Below, one piece after another: positions 1 through 11,489 of a stretch of DNA of 42,590 nucleotides (positions are counted from its first letter, which is position 1; each line of letters starts with the position of its first letter). Origin of the DNA: Lactarius indigo (lineage: Eukaryota > Basidiomycota > Agaricomycetes > Russulales > Russulaceae). The position numbers and the translations under genes were made by a program. Location: positions 1 to 42,590 of the forward strand of contig JAFKAC010000258.1 in NCBI GenBank assembly GCA_025766275.1. Reading direction: 5' to 3'. The notes beneath the pieces were generated by a model. The model worked only from the letters and a program-made list of their open reading frames with translations, searched no databases and was not told the origin of the DNA.

Positions 1-775
1 GATCTTCAGGTTCTCCACTACGACGCCTACGGCAAGAACTTGATCAAGCAGTTCAAAATATCGCCCGATGCTTGGGCACAGCTCGTAAAGCAGCTTGCGT
101 ACTATAAGTTCAAGGGACGTCCGGCCGTCACGTACGAGAGTGCGCAGACGCGGAAGTTCCAGCGTGGACGAACGGAAGTCATCCGAGCAGCGAGCGAGCA
201 GAGCAAAGCGTGGGTTGATGCCATGGTCAGTCCCAACGCAACAGTGCGTAGCAATTCTTTTCTGTGCTCCATATCCCGTACTGATGTTGGACGATAATAG
301 GATGCAAAACGCGCCGCGCTCTTCCGCAGTGGCGTTTCCCGCCACGCTCAGTATTCTGCATGGGCCGCAGATGGCCAGGGCGTAGACCGACATCTGTTTG
401 GGCTCAAGAAGATGCTCAAGGAAGGCGAAGCGCTTCCTGAGATTTACAAAGATCCGGCATTTTCGCTCTCGAGCCACTGGGAGCTGTCGACGTCACAATT
501 GTCATCCAAGTACCTGGACGGATGGGGATACGGAGAAGGTCCGTATCAAGGCACATCTGACATACGATCATCCCGCATTAACCACCCCTTCTATAGTTGT
601 TCCGGATGGCTATGGCCTGTCTTATTCGATCGGTGATGACTATATCCGGTGGACAATCACGAGCCTTAAGCTTGATTCGGATGAATTCAAGGCATGTCTC
701 GCGGACGCTGCTACGGAAACACGGCAGATGATGGAGCGTGCGAGACGGACGGAGAGCATCAAGACAAAGTTATAA
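1..775 (+). CDS. Carnitine O-acetyltransferase, C-terminal part (gene starts before the window)
   Basis: Transfers acetyl groups between CoA and carnitine, moving acetyl units between peroxisome, cytosol and mitochondrion. Three exons are visible: 1-225 (open from base 1), 301-538 and 597-775, with GT-AG introns of 75 and 58 bp. The peptide contains the choline/carnitine acyltransferase C-terminal signatures: a substrate-binding stretch with RPAVTYESAQTRKFQRGRTE, then GLKKML and VPDGYGLSYSI. About 210 residues, roughly the last third of the usual 600-650, are present; the catalytic His lies upstream of the window. The protein ends in KTKL, which resembles a peroxisomal PTS1 tripeptide except for Thr at -3, so peroxisomal targeting is possible but unproven. 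The alternative oxidase gene follows on the same strand after about 690 bp. Family assignment is firm; exon borders were set by frame and conservation. Confidence 0.88.
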
Positions 776-1461
776 TTATAGCCTGTAATGGATGGCCGCA
801 AGCATTTCATTAGTATCTGTACCAATCACAATACAATAATAACACGCTGGAACCCATTGGTCCGCATGCGACAGATGATTCGGAAACACTAGCGACAAAG
901 GTGACTCGAACGGCCTCGGTCGTGCTCGACCTCGGAAGCCACTGCAACTCTCTGTGAAATTGTCGTAAAATGTCCCAACGATGCTGAAAATAATTCACAA
1001 GCCCCCAGCGTCCTCCGTCCTCCGAGCGTGTGGCTTAAAGCCTGGACTCAAAATTCCGCAATCAAAAAATTCTGGACTGAAACGTTGGGGCTTTGTCCAG
1101 TTAAATTTGTGTCTAACAAGGGTTATTTCTCGGTCTTTTGGCGGATTGGCTGCGGGTTTCACTTCACGTGATGCACACCGCTGACCAATGGTGTGATCCC
1201 GGCCGAAGGACCCGACCCGCCGTGACTCACTTCATTGGCGGTTGCCACCAACCAGTGCCAGTACGGTATGGGCTGTATGCGACATTGTGTGTGGAGCCAC
1301 ACGCGGATTAACTCGGGCCCTAGCGTGCTCGGTTACGTGACAACTCGGAAAGTGCTGAGGTGCTGTGGTCTGATGCTACTAAGGGTATAAAGCGAGTCAC
1401 CCTTTCACGGCAAGAAACAACCCGACAAGTAACTTGAATCCACTGCTACTACTACTTGACG
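776..1461. other. Intergenic region with AOX promoter
   Basis: No convincing coding sequence. The stretch holds the 3' flank of the carnitine acetyltransferase gene and the upstream region of the alternative oxidase. Visible elements near the AOX gene include a CACGTG box at about 1165-1170, a TGACTCA box (Gcn4/AP-1-like core) at 1223-1229, inverted CCAAT cores (ATTGG) and a TATA box. Whether any of these boxes is used is inference. Confidence 0.5.
1386..1391 (+). promoter_or_regulatory. TATA box of the AOX gene
   Basis: The sequence TATAAA lies about 75 bp upstream of the AOX start codon at 1462, a normal distance for a fungal core promoter. The A/C-rich leader between them has no earlier ATG. 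Confidence 0.55.
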
Positions 1462-3026
1462 ATGTTACCTCTCGCTCCACTCACTGGTACCATTCGGCGT
1501 TCGCCGCGGGTGTTTATGCCCCTCTTGGTCTCTGCGGCACGCCGTCGAGCGGCGACTACTGCCGTCCCCATTACCGCTCCCAAGTTGACCTCGAATGCGG
1601 AGGAGACAAAGGGTACTCCTCATGCGGGAACAGAAGGACTCCACAGCAGTGCGCACCTGTTTCTCGGCCAAAAATAATAATTAGAGGGTACCTCTCCTGA
1701 TTGTTATGGAACGCAGAGGACATGTTGCCTCCCCTTGAGGCTGCTGAACAACAGCACATCACGGGCGATTGGGTACTATTCCACCCAGTTTACACGCCTG
1801 GCGAGTTGAAAGCCGTCGATGTGAGTAGATCTTGTAGAACACTTTGCAGTTTTTTCTAAACTTGTACTCCTGCGCAGGTGCTCCACAGGACACCACAGAC
1901 GTTATCTGACAAGTTTGCCTATCGCCTAGTCAGGTTGTGTCGGTGGGGGTTCGACTTTGTCTCTGGTTATAAGCACAGGCCGATCCCCCCCGGATCGAAC
2001 ATGTCGCTCGAGGAGCTTCGCAAAGGCCAATATGTCATGGACGAAAAGCAATGGCTGACAGTACGTGCTCGAGTCGTTGTCCTCTCGTATGGTCTGATGA
2101 CATCTGCTCTCCTAGCGATTCCTATTCCTCGAGTCCATCGCAGGCGTCCCCGGGATGGTCGGGGCCACTCTTCGCCACCTCAAGAGCATCCGTCTCATGG
2201 TTTGTCTCACTCGCAGTTCTTGTTTGTTGTGCACTGCTAGATCTCGCCGGTCAGCGTCGTGATTCGGGCTGGATTCACACCCTCTTGGAGGAGGCCGAAA
2301 ACGAACGCATGCATTTGATGTGCGTCGCCACTTCACGTTTCTTTGGTTCCCACTTTGTCTGACGAGTCCACAGGACCTTCTTCGCGCTGCGGGACCCCGG
2401 CCTCGCCCTCCGCGCGCTAGTCCTCGCGGCGCAAGGCGTATTTTACAATATCTTCTGTATGCTTCTGTCTGTCGCTCCTGCCGTGCCCGATTTGTTTACC
2501 CCATCCCTAGTCCTTTCGTACATCGTCTCCCCCAAGACCTGTCACCGTTTTGTCGGTCACCTCGAGGAGGAGGCCGTGAGGACGTATACGCACGCCATCG
2601 AGGAGCTCGAGAAAGGACGTCTTCCTGAGTGGTATGTATGCGGCTTTGCTACTTTCGCACCTGCAACTAACCGAATCTGCTGGGAATAAGGGAGAATAGG
2701 GACGCGCCGTCCATCGCGAAAGACTATTGGCGTCTTGAAGAGAACGCGACAATCCGGGACGTTCTTTATGCCGTGCGCTCGGACGAAACTACACACCGTT
2801 TCGTCAACCATAGCCTCGGCAATCTCGAACCCACCGACGTGAACCCATTTGCGATCCGCGAGCCCGACATGCATACGAAAGGCAAACATATCGAGTATGC
2901 TCCTTCTTTGTTCTTCCCGATCGGTAGATCACTCTCTTACATTCGCATAATAGATTCACTCGCGAGAAATCAGCCGAGTATGTGAAAGACGCTGACAACT
3001 TGATTCGGAAGCATTCTTCCGAATGA
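1462..3026 (+). CDS. aox: Alternative oxidase, mitochondrial
   Basis: Di-iron ubiquinol oxidase of the inner mitochondrial membrane that passes electrons from ubiquinol to oxygen, bypassing complexes III and IV. Nine exons: 1462-1612, 1717-1820, 1878-2060, 2116-2199, 2255-2319, 2374-2456, 2511-2631, 2691-2894, 2954-3026; they sum to 355 residues, normal for the family. The Arg/Ala/Ser-rich N-terminus (residues 1-55) looks like a mitochondrial presequence. All four di-iron motifs are present: LFLESIAG (Glu152), [13 protein letters not shown] (Glu191, His194), LEEEAV (241-246) and [12 protein letters not shown]. Reading through the 54-bp intron 2457-2510 would insert 18 foreign residues between QGVFYNIF and FLSYIVSP, so splicing is well supported. 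The first intron border (1612/1717) is the least certain. AOX genes are typically induced by respiratory inhibition and oxidative stress; the TATA box and a Gcn4-like core upstream fit a regulated gene, but that is inference. Confidence 0.95.
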
Positions 3027-3618
3027 GTGCTTTCCTGCTTTCCTTGATTTGGCTTTTATTCTCTGGGCCTTGGTGCTTTGATTTATTTTTTACGTTCGAT
3101 TCGACATGCATCATGCGTCGGCCGACGCTACGTGGTCAGTGTTGAGAAGGGATTCATTGGTAGCGTGCTACACGCAGGTGTAAAATAAAATATAAAAAAA
3201 ACTACAGGGTCAGCTAATGATAATCAATAATACCTCATCTCATTTCCCCTGCATCGGCATAGGTGTTATGCCTCCGGGTCTACCTCAAACAAATATTCTG
3301 GAACATATTTTTGTTGTTCGACAATGTTCTCTAGGCGGCACTGGACACTGGACTAGTGACGTTTTTAGAATGCCAACGCGTACAGTAAGGGTAATAGGCA
3401 TTCTTCCTGAGACCCCGAGAGGATAGGATTTGGGCTCTGTATGGACGACACTTCGACAGTTGACGTGGGACCACTCGAGATGCCGCAGCGTGGTGCGCCG
3501 GGAAGTTCTTGTGCAGCCTGAGTATGGACGCCGCGTAGATTACCCAGACGCTCGACCCAAACGCGCACCCTAAACCACGACACCCATCTATTCTGCGTAC
3601 TTTCCACTTTCCAAAGAT
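3027..3618. other. Intergenic region, no gene seen
   Basis: AT-rich just after the AOX stop, then mixed sequence. Open frames here on either strand (for example minus strand 3331-3750) lack family resemblance, and the largest overlaps the first exons of the NLR gene on the other strand. Nothing else supportable. Confidence 0.5.
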
Positions 3619-6600
3619 ATGGAGCAGACTCTGCAGAGGCAGATCATCTCTAATTCGTGAGTAGATGATCCTTGACCCGTAACTCTCCTGACAATCACCC
3701 TCAATTCTAGCCCGGCTGGCACTACAATCGCCGAGTCTCAAGGGAGCCAATCCCAGTTAGTACCCGTTGAGGTGACTGGTGCGTACTTAGGCCCCAACTC
3801 GTTCAGGCTTTGGTCAGTATCTAATCACTTTGTCAGTCCTCCGAGCACACAACGTTCCCCATATCAAGACTATATCTGGCGGGAAGAGGGAGTACTTCGT
3901 CACTATAGCCTATCGCGCGCCAAAGAAGAAGACCAAGAAGACGAAAGGCGTTCAGATCGTGGGGCAGACGGCGGTATGGAACCAGAGACTTGATGGCTTG
4001 TAAGACTTTTTTTTGCAAAACATATTTTCTCGGCTGAAAGTTCTGTTCAGTTTCGCACAATCTTCTTCACAGCTTATACTATGTCTCTATGTGAAGCGGT
4101 TGTCACAAAGTGATCTCCTTGTCGGGACACATCAGATAACGGTACCCGTCAAATCCGAAACTAGTTCGTCTGTTCACTGTAGAATTCTCGTCCATACGAC
4201 TAGCTGAACACCGTACATGTAGACATTTCTTTTGTTCTCAGCCACGACAATGGACAAGCCAGACAATCGACGAAGCCGGTCACACTCTACTTATCGATTT
4301 CTGTGTCAGCAAACGGCACCTCTCCAGCCGACCCCTCAAAAATACCGGCAGAAGGAGATGACACTCTCACCAAAATTACAGGACCCACTATGGCCCCAGA
4401 CTCCCTTGTTGAGAAGACTCGGATCGGTCTCAATCGCGCCGATGAAGTCAACAAGTCAATCAACCGATCGAATACATGGGAAAGGGCTGTTAGGAAGATT
4501 AAGTGGGTCATGGATACTTTGAGCCCGGTTGCAGAAGTGCGTTTAATATTCGTTTTGCCTATTATTGACTGAGCCAACTCCCACTCAGCTCCATCCGATT
4601 GCACAGATGGCATATAGAGTACTTTCAGTGATCCCTGAGGTGCACCTGTTCGCGTAATTGTTGAAAGAGAACACTTACGCTATGTTTATTTGGATACCAG
4701 GAACTCTCTAAACAGTACCAACGTGACGACAATATCCGAACCCTACTCAAGAGTATGCACGACGCGTTTGATTTTGCAGTCCACGAAGACACTTTAAAAT
4801 CCATTGAGCCCAAGTCCAAGCAAGCCGAAATCCTTACTCTCATGTTGCAGGATGTCTGTAGTTGCAGCGACTTCATCCAATCGTACACAAAGGACTCAAC
4901 ATTTCGTGGGTTGTCTTTACCTGCTTTATTGGTCGACTCAACAGTCCGATCTCCAGTGACGCGGACATTGAAGAATATGGGTAGCGGAGTAGAGGAAAAA
5001 ATTCAGGACTTGTCGACTGCCCTCGTCGAACATCGGAGAGCTTTTTTGGACCAAGCTGTCGTTACTGCAGAAATAACTGCGTTCCAAATTCTAAATAACG
5101 TGGGAAAAATCTCTTCTCAGCTTCAGTGGGTGTCGAGCCAAATTTTGGATGCTGGTAAGTGGTTATGAGCGCTCGGGGGTTATCGATCTGATGGTCGTGA
5201 CAGCGCTAGATGCAAAAATCGGAGAACTCCCATATAGGAGAGGCTCGCGTTTCACCCCAGATAAGGGCTGTCTTCGGGGAACACGCATGCCCTTCCTCGA
5301 CTTCATTGTTGATTGGGTGAACAATCCCGCTTCTGAGCGTAGTCTCGTTCTTTTTGGTCTGGCAGGCACGGGGAAGTCATCCATCGCACATGAGGTTGCG
5401 CGTCGCTTCGACGAAACAGGTCGTCTTACCTCGTCTTTTATTTTTGTGCGGAAGGAGCATTCAAAGACCGAGGCTTACCATCTATTTACGAATCTTGCTC
5501 GCGATCTCGCCGACCGTTATCCGTTGTTCAAAACCGCGCTTGGAAGGGTCATAAAGGACGACACTGCGCTTCGCCTCGGCACACGTGACTATGGCACACT
5601 TTTTCGACGCCTTATCCGGGAACCGCTTAAGGATCTCTGCATCGTCGGTCCTATTCTTGTTGTAATCGACGCCTTGGACGAAAGTGGAGACGCTACTGGC
5701 GAAGACGGGTTACATAGATTTCTCGCTAAAAACCTCTCCGAACTCCCAGCAAACTTCCGTGTGCTCATCACATCGCGACCAGAGGACGGCATCGGGTCTG
5801 CGTTCCTTGCAGCAAAATCAGTCGTCGTCAAACACATGGATGACTATGAGCTGGGGACTACAACACATTACGATATTCTCGCCTTTCTTAGGAAGAGGCT
5901 TCCTTCAGACGACTTCGAACAGTATGGCGAGGCGCTGGCAAGAAAGGCCGAGGGGTTGTTTCAGTGGGCCGCGATTGCTTGTGGGTATATCCGAGAACCT
6001 AAGCCCGTTCGTAGTAGAAAAAGGCGAATCGAGCATCTCTTAACATCCGCTGCTGATCACCACGGACAAGATCCACTGAACGAGTTATACAATGGGGTTC
6101 TTGAAGAATACTTCACGGACAAAGAGGCGCAGAGTCTATTTCGCTTGGTGGTCGGACAACTCCTTGTTGCATTTGAACCCCTCTCCATCCGTTCCCTGAC
6201 CATTCTGCGACGACATGCCTCCAATGACGACGACAATTCTGATTCTGTTGTTGAAACACTCCGTTACCTCGGCTCATTGCTGAGTAATGCCGCTTCATCT
6301 GATGACACTCTTCCTATCGTCCCTCTCCATACCTCATTCCGTGATTTCGTGACGAATGAAGAAACAAGCGGCGTTTTTTATGTTGATCTTGGTTTCGCCC
6401 ACCGCCAATTGGCCCATTCTTGTCTTAGTCTAGCGCTCGATGGCCTGAGATTCAATATCTGCGGTCTCGAATCATCGTATCTCGCCAATAAGGATGTCGA
6501 AGACCTTGAAGTGCGGATCTTCAAGCACCTTCCACCTGCTCTGTCGTATGCCTGTCGCTTTTGGGCTAATCATTTGGAACATCTCGATTTCGAAGCCGAT

Positions 6601-9163
6601 CTCTTTGGCAAACTTGAAACTTTCTTCGAGAAAAAGTTTCTTTTTTGGCTAGAGGCCCTTAGTTTGATGAGTGATGTGGGTCTCGCCTCACCAGCACTTT
6701 CGCATCTGAGCATATGGATAGCCTCTGGTCAAGGCGTGAGTATAATTATTGATTCGATGAAGCGGGTGAAGAACTAATAGCTCCGCAGATTTCTCAAGCT
6801 AAGCTCGAGAGGTTCAGGTCGTTCATCAATGACGCATCTGTGTTTGTGCGGTATTTCGGGATGGCCATGGTGAAGAGTGCCCCACATATCTATATTTCTG
6901 CTCTACCATTTGCGCCGACGAATTCCATTGTTTCTGCGCGTTATTCCAGCTCATTTCCTCGTACCTTGCGCGTGGAACGTGGGCGACTGTCTCATTGGCC
7001 ATCATCGGAGATAGTGATTTCAAGTGGTGGAAGTTCCATTGCACTCTCACCAGACGGCCAGCGAATCGTCTCGGGCTCATTCGATGGAACAATTCGTGTG
7101 TGGAGCGTCACGACGGGAAACATGATGACAGGCCCATTTACCCGAGACAAGCGTTGGGTCCAATCTGTGGCATTCTCACCAGACGGCCGGCGGATCGTCG
7201 CAGGCTCTTTTGATCTAACAATTTGGAATGCCATGACAGGAGACATGGTGGCGGGTCCATTTACTGGGCATACGAATTGGGTCAGGTCTGTGTCGTTCTC
7301 TCCAGATGGCCAACGCATCGTCTCAGCATCCTTCGATCGGACAATTCGTGTGTGGAATGCAACGACGGGAGACACGGTGGCAGGCCCATTTACTTGTCAC
7401 GCGGTCACGTCTGTGGCGTTCTCGCCAGATTGCCAGCGAATCATCTCAAGCTCGGACGATCGGACATTTCGTGTGTGGGGCGCCACGACAGGAGGCACGC
7501 TAACAGGCCCATTTTCTTCTGGACACACGAGTTTGGTCTTATCTATGGCATTCTCGCCGGATGGCCAGCGCATAGTCTCGGGTTCACACAATGGAGCAAT
7601 TCATGTTTGGAGCGCTACGACAGGAGACGCACTGGCAGGCCCGTTTACTGGACACACGCGTTCAGTATGGTCTGTGGCATTCTCGCCAGATGGCCAACGG
7701 ATCGTCTCAGGCTCGTACGATCAAACGATTCGTGTATGGAATGCAACGACCGGAGATACGGTAGCAGGCCCCTTTACTGAGCACACGGATTCGGTCTCGT
7801 GTGTAGCATTCTCTCCAGATGGCCAGCGGATCGTCTCATGCTCGGACGACCGAACAATTCGTGTGTGGAACACCACAATTGGAGACACGGTGGTAGGCCC
7901 ATCTACTAGGCGCTCGCATTTGATCTGGTCTGTAGCATTCTCGCCAGATGGCCAGCGGACCGTCTCGGGCTCGAACGATGGAACAATTTTTGTGTGGAAC
8001 ACCATGACAGGAGAAACAGTGGCTGGCCCATTTACTGGACACGCGGCGCCTTCAACCCTATCGCACGTGTCAGTCAAGTCTCTGGCATTCTCGCCAGATG
8101 GCCAGTGGATCGTCTCAGGTTCGGAAGATCAAACAGCACGTGTGTGGAATGCCATGACAGGAGACCCGGTCGCGGGACCATTTACTAAACACAGAAATTC
8201 CGTCACCGCCGTGAGATTCTCGCCAGATGGCCAGTTAGTCGTCTCAGCCTCTTCCGATAGAACAATTTGTGTCTGGAACGCGACGACGGGATACACAGTG
8301 GCAGGCCCAATTACCGGACACACGCTTTCAGTCTTGTCTGTGGCATTCTCGCTAAATGGACAGCGGATAGTCTCAGGTTCAGACGATCGAAGGATTTGTA
8401 TGTGGGATGCCACGACAGGGGACGCGGCGGCTGGCCCATTTACCGGACACACGGATTCGGTTACATCTGTGGCATTCTCGCCAGATGGCGAGCGGATTGT
8501 CTCGGGCTCAGAAGATCGGACAATTCGCGTGTGGAACGCCACGACAGGAGACACGGTGGCAGGTCCACTCAGTGGACACACGGGTTCGGTCGATTCGGTG
8601 TCATTCTCGCCAGATGGCCAGTGGATCGTCTCAGGCTCTGAAGATGGAATTATTCGTGTGTGGAACGCCACGACAGGAGAGACGGTGGCAGGTCCACTTA
8701 CTGGACACGTATCTTTGGTCTTGGCTGTGGCATTCTCGTCGGATGGCCAGTGGGTCATCTCAGGCTCTTCTGATGAAATCATTCGTGTGTGGGGTCTCAC
8801 AGAGGTGATGGCGTGTGCGTGTCCCAGGCCAGGGAATGGGGGTGCCACCGCGTCTCCCACTGTGAGATTCCCATCAGGCAACCAGCGGGTCGTCTCATCT
8901 GGAGATAAGTCAATTCATACTTGGGTGCTACGACAGAAAGCCTGATAACTACCACACAGGTCGGCTTTACGGATCAATCTGTGATAAACGACGACGGATG
9001 GATATGTGGTGATGAGGGCGAACTTTTAATGTGGATTCCACCAGTGCACAGAGCACGTCTTCATCGTCCACGCAATATCTGGGTCGCTGGCGAATACGAG
9101 ACCCGTCTAGATCTTTCTAATTTTGTCCACGGACGTAGTTGGATGAGTTGTACTGACTCCTAG
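3619..9163 (+). CDS. NLR-type STAND protein: C2 - NACHT - WD40 (HET-E/NWD2-like), with one-base break before its C-terminal module
   Basis: Large signal-transducing P-loop NTPase of the fungal NLR class, which in characterised members senses ligands with its repeats and triggers self/non-self or immune responses. Nine exons: 3619-3656, 3711-3778, 3837-3999, 4051-4167, 4242-4536, 4589-4639, 4701-5154, 5204-6735, 6789-8945, giving 1624 residues. Order: C2-like domain (about 27-140, including VEVTVLRAHNVPHIK and LCLYVKRLSQSDLLVG); a helical linker; NACHT with Walker A GLAGTGKS (447-454), Walker B LVVIDALDE (547-555) and sensor-like VLITSRPE; helical ARC-like region; WD40 repeats from about 990. 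The frame stops at 8945, but the conserved tail typical of relatives continues in the next frame to 9163, so I draw the gene to 9163. One missing G in GGG at 8923-8925 would explain this. The start codon at 3619 gives a short first exon and is moderately certain. NACHT and WD40 calls are firm; C2 is by pattern. Confidence 0.85.
7035..8920 (+). repeat. Tandem WD40-coding repeats, about 129 bp each, about 15 copies
   Basis: Fourteen full repeats and one degenerate last repeat of about 43 codons, built on a core like VAFSPDGQRIVSGS...IRVWNATTGDTVAGPFTGH. Many copies are near identical at DNA level (for example the segments around 7680, 7940, 8470 and 8530). That number fits two seven-bladed propellers plus one blade. 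Such high identity between copies is typical of fungal NLRs whose repeats are reshuffled by recombination. The fourth repeat has SPDC in place of SPDG, and the seventh has a shortened GPSTRRSH linker. Confidence 0.9.
8921..9163 (+). other. Displaced C-terminal module of the NLR
   Basis: An open frame shifted by one base from the WD40 frame. It encodes a compact module containing GWICGDEGELLMWIPP and a later FVHGRSWMSC, ending at the stop 9161-9163. From memory, this module closes related Agaricomycete C2-NACHT-WD40 proteins directly after the last blade. No intron of plausible size bridges the two frames: the only GT-AG option keeping frame is about 35 bp. A single base missing at 8923-8925 is the simplest link. 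Confidence 0.6.
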
Positions 9164-11261
9164 GAGATAGAACCCCTACAAGAATGTTTTTTTTTCTTAC
9201 AGTACTTGTCGTGTCACGGTATAACATAGCGGATTGGATCAGAGCTCATCGATGCCCTAGTACTATTACTAGGGTGAACAACAACTTCGATGAACCACGC
9301 GAGGCCGCTGACTCGGACTCAAAAGTTGAACGTTTGACGTATCGTCCATCTCGCCCTCGAAAACCATCAACTCAGCGAATCGCGCCTGAGCAGTACCTCT
9401 ACTTCCCAGGTGGAATCCTGCACATTGGTCAGATGAAGCAGCTGTCCCTTCACTGGCAAACTTCAAGCTTCAAGCTTCAAGGACCACGGACGACTTTTGA
9501 GCGCATGCTCAATCGTGCGCTCCGCAATAGTGACTGCCGCATGCAGTATTTATGGCCCGTGCTCTCTTGAGCACTGCAAGGTGGTGTGTCGCTTTGTGGA
9601 AGCTAGGAAGAGGATGTAACGCTATAGTGCTAGTTCGCCAGCGTCACGGTCTCAAGGTGTCGCAACTCGCAGCTATGGGCTTGAAATCCCGGACCGCTTG
9701 GGCTCATCTGAGTCACATGAGCAACGTCTCCGTCTTCTCACTTTGCCTCATGTTTCTCTCGTTCCTCCCCACCGTCATCGATTGCTTTGTTCCCACCCCC
9801 TCTATCTCACTTACAAAGTCTCTGACAGTTTTCATAGCCTCGCCTTCCTTTTTTCTGTCGTCCTTGTCTGCTCTACTCTTATCTTCGACACCCATGAACA
9901 TGGTCTCGCTCTTTGTCTTGGCGTCTTGAGCACACGGACAACGTTCTCACTTTCCTTTCTATGTTTCCTTTTTCTAGTCCGTATGGTGTTATAGTGCGTC
10001 GTCGTTATTCTCGACGCTGGCCTTTGTATGGTACGTCCTTCTCGCCTTTTTACTTCCGCCTACACCTCTCTGGTCTCCACTCATGATCTCATACTGCCTT
10101 CCGCTCTCTTGTTTTCCTTACACTTCCCCCCTATGACGTTTCGACACTCCCCTCTTCGCGTTTTCTGTTCCTATTCTCTTGCCCTTCGTTGGTTTCCCTT
10201 ACGATACTTGGCTACTTTCTCCATTTCTCCTACCCTTGAACAATTTAAACGCCTTAGCTACTGGCGTTGATGTGTATAAGGCCTCATTTTTTTTTGGTTA
10301 GATGGTAGGCACAATCGCATTTTTTTCTTCCTCTTCTTTCGAGTGTGAGTTTAAGTCTCAAAAGTTAAGCCCCCCAAAGCCTGAGGCACTTCGACTTTCA
10401 CATGCCGGCGCTCGACTTCGCTCAACTTCATTTCGTTGCATTATCACTCCTTGTCTTTGATTTGCCATCGCCATTTACTCTCGACTTGATATTTTTGATT
10501 CGTTCTGCCTCAGCATCTAGCGACCAGCGACGACCTCAGTTTAGCTAAAGGACACACGCCACCGCAGGCTCGCATTCTTATGAGTCATGCCTCGCATGTC
10601 AAACGCCAAGTTTGCCATAGTCTTCAGATCCTCTCACTCTTGACAGTCCTTGTTTTTGTTAGTCGCTTCTGCTCGCTTAAGACCCGCGGACGTCTCTGCT
10701 TACTTCTTTAGAAGCTCATTTATCACACCTGCTATCACTCTTGATTTCCCCAACTCGTTGCCATTCCCCTTTGGCTGCCAACTAACTTGATTTTTCTTGG
10801 TCTTCCCTCTGCCACCCTCACTTGCGCGCTTCGTATGACACAAACATTTTCAAAGACTAGGACACAAACTACCAGACACGGCGGGAAGCACGGGTAGTCG
10901 GCGCAGAGAGGAAAGGAGAGGATGTGTGGCTTGTCGCCGTGAAAAGACGCAGGACTGAGGAATCGAGACCCCAAATACGCTTGGTAATATGGTATGTGTC
11001 AATTACAAAATGCAAACAATGCCCGTCATCGCGTGAAGTCATTGAGACATCCGAGTGTTTCGATCAATCGTCTCTTTGTTGTCTCGTGTATATAAGGTGA
11101 CTGAGGGTACTTCTCGCTTTTGCCCCTTTCCTTTTCCCCTCCTCTGCAGGTCAGCGGTATTTCGTCTTACTTAAATTCAGCCTAATATCCCTCTTCTGCA
11201 ACTACCTTAGCACTCAGCGATCTAAACACCCGACCCCTCTATCGTCACTTTAAAACATAAA
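9164..11261. other. Gene-poor, pyrimidine-rich region
   Basis: About 2.1 kb without a recognisable gene. Short open frames (9184-9570, 9552-9929, 9698-9994) show no domain and have the base composition of the strongly C/T-rich plus strand. A triplicated heptamer (CTTCAAG) occurs near 9463-9480. The last 170 bp hold the promoter and leader of the small-protein gene at 11262. A long non-coding RNA or decayed gene cannot be excluded. Confidence 0.45.
11089..11097 (+). promoter_or_regulatory. TATA box of the small-protein gene
   Basis: TATATAAGG lies about 165 bp upstream of the start codon 11262, followed by a long CT-rich tract (11110-11148) typical of strongly expressed fungal promoters and by a CTGCAG/GTCAG that could be a leader splice site. 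The duplicate copy keeps a weaker TGTATAAAC at the matching place. Confidence 0.45.
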
Positions 11262-11489
11262 ATGCCCCAGTCCTCGACATCAAACACGACTGACTCTGAT
11301 GCATCGTCCGGCCCTAAGACAAATTATGCGTATACCAAGCCCTACGGTGGCATGAAGGGGTTCATGGAGAGTAATGGGTTAAAGTTGTGGAACGATGACG
11401 ACGTCCAAGAGGCGAAGGCCATCCTCGATGGATACAGGGAGATGGACGCCACCGCCACCGCAGAGGCAGATAAAGCCAACAGCAAGTAA
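11262..11489 (+). CDS. Small conserved-looking protein, 75 aa, unknown function
   Basis: Single-exon frame with A-rich start context. The N-terminal 20 residues are Ser/Thr-rich and low complexity. The core is NYAYTKPYGGMKGFMESNG followed by LKLWNDDDVQEAKAILDGYR, then an Ala/Glu/Lys-rich tail. There is no signal peptide, Cys or membrane segment, so it is probably a cytosolic or nuclear acidic peptide with a short amphipathic helix. I recall short basidiomycete proteins with a similar GLKxxNDDDVQEAxAIL core, but I cannot name a function. Conservation of the core in the decayed duplicate at 13220-13432, where the low-complexity ends vary more, argues that the frame is real. Regulation is suggested by a TATA box and CT-rich leader. 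Confidence 0.65.
   Translation: MPQSSTSNTTDSDASSGPKTNYAYTKPYGGMKGFMESNGLKLWNDDDVQEAKAILDGYREMDATATAEADKANSK

Noticed and set aside
3331..3750. Minus-strand 139-codon frame upstream of the NLR
   Set aside because: It overlaps the first two NLR exons, has no domain, and the plus-strand model is better supported.
6992..8881. Long minus-strand open frames across the WD40 region (for example 8129-8881, 250 codons)
   Set aside because: They mirror the plus-strand repeats: the codon usage of each repeat leaves the antisense frame open. The translated text is itself repetitive and matches no family.
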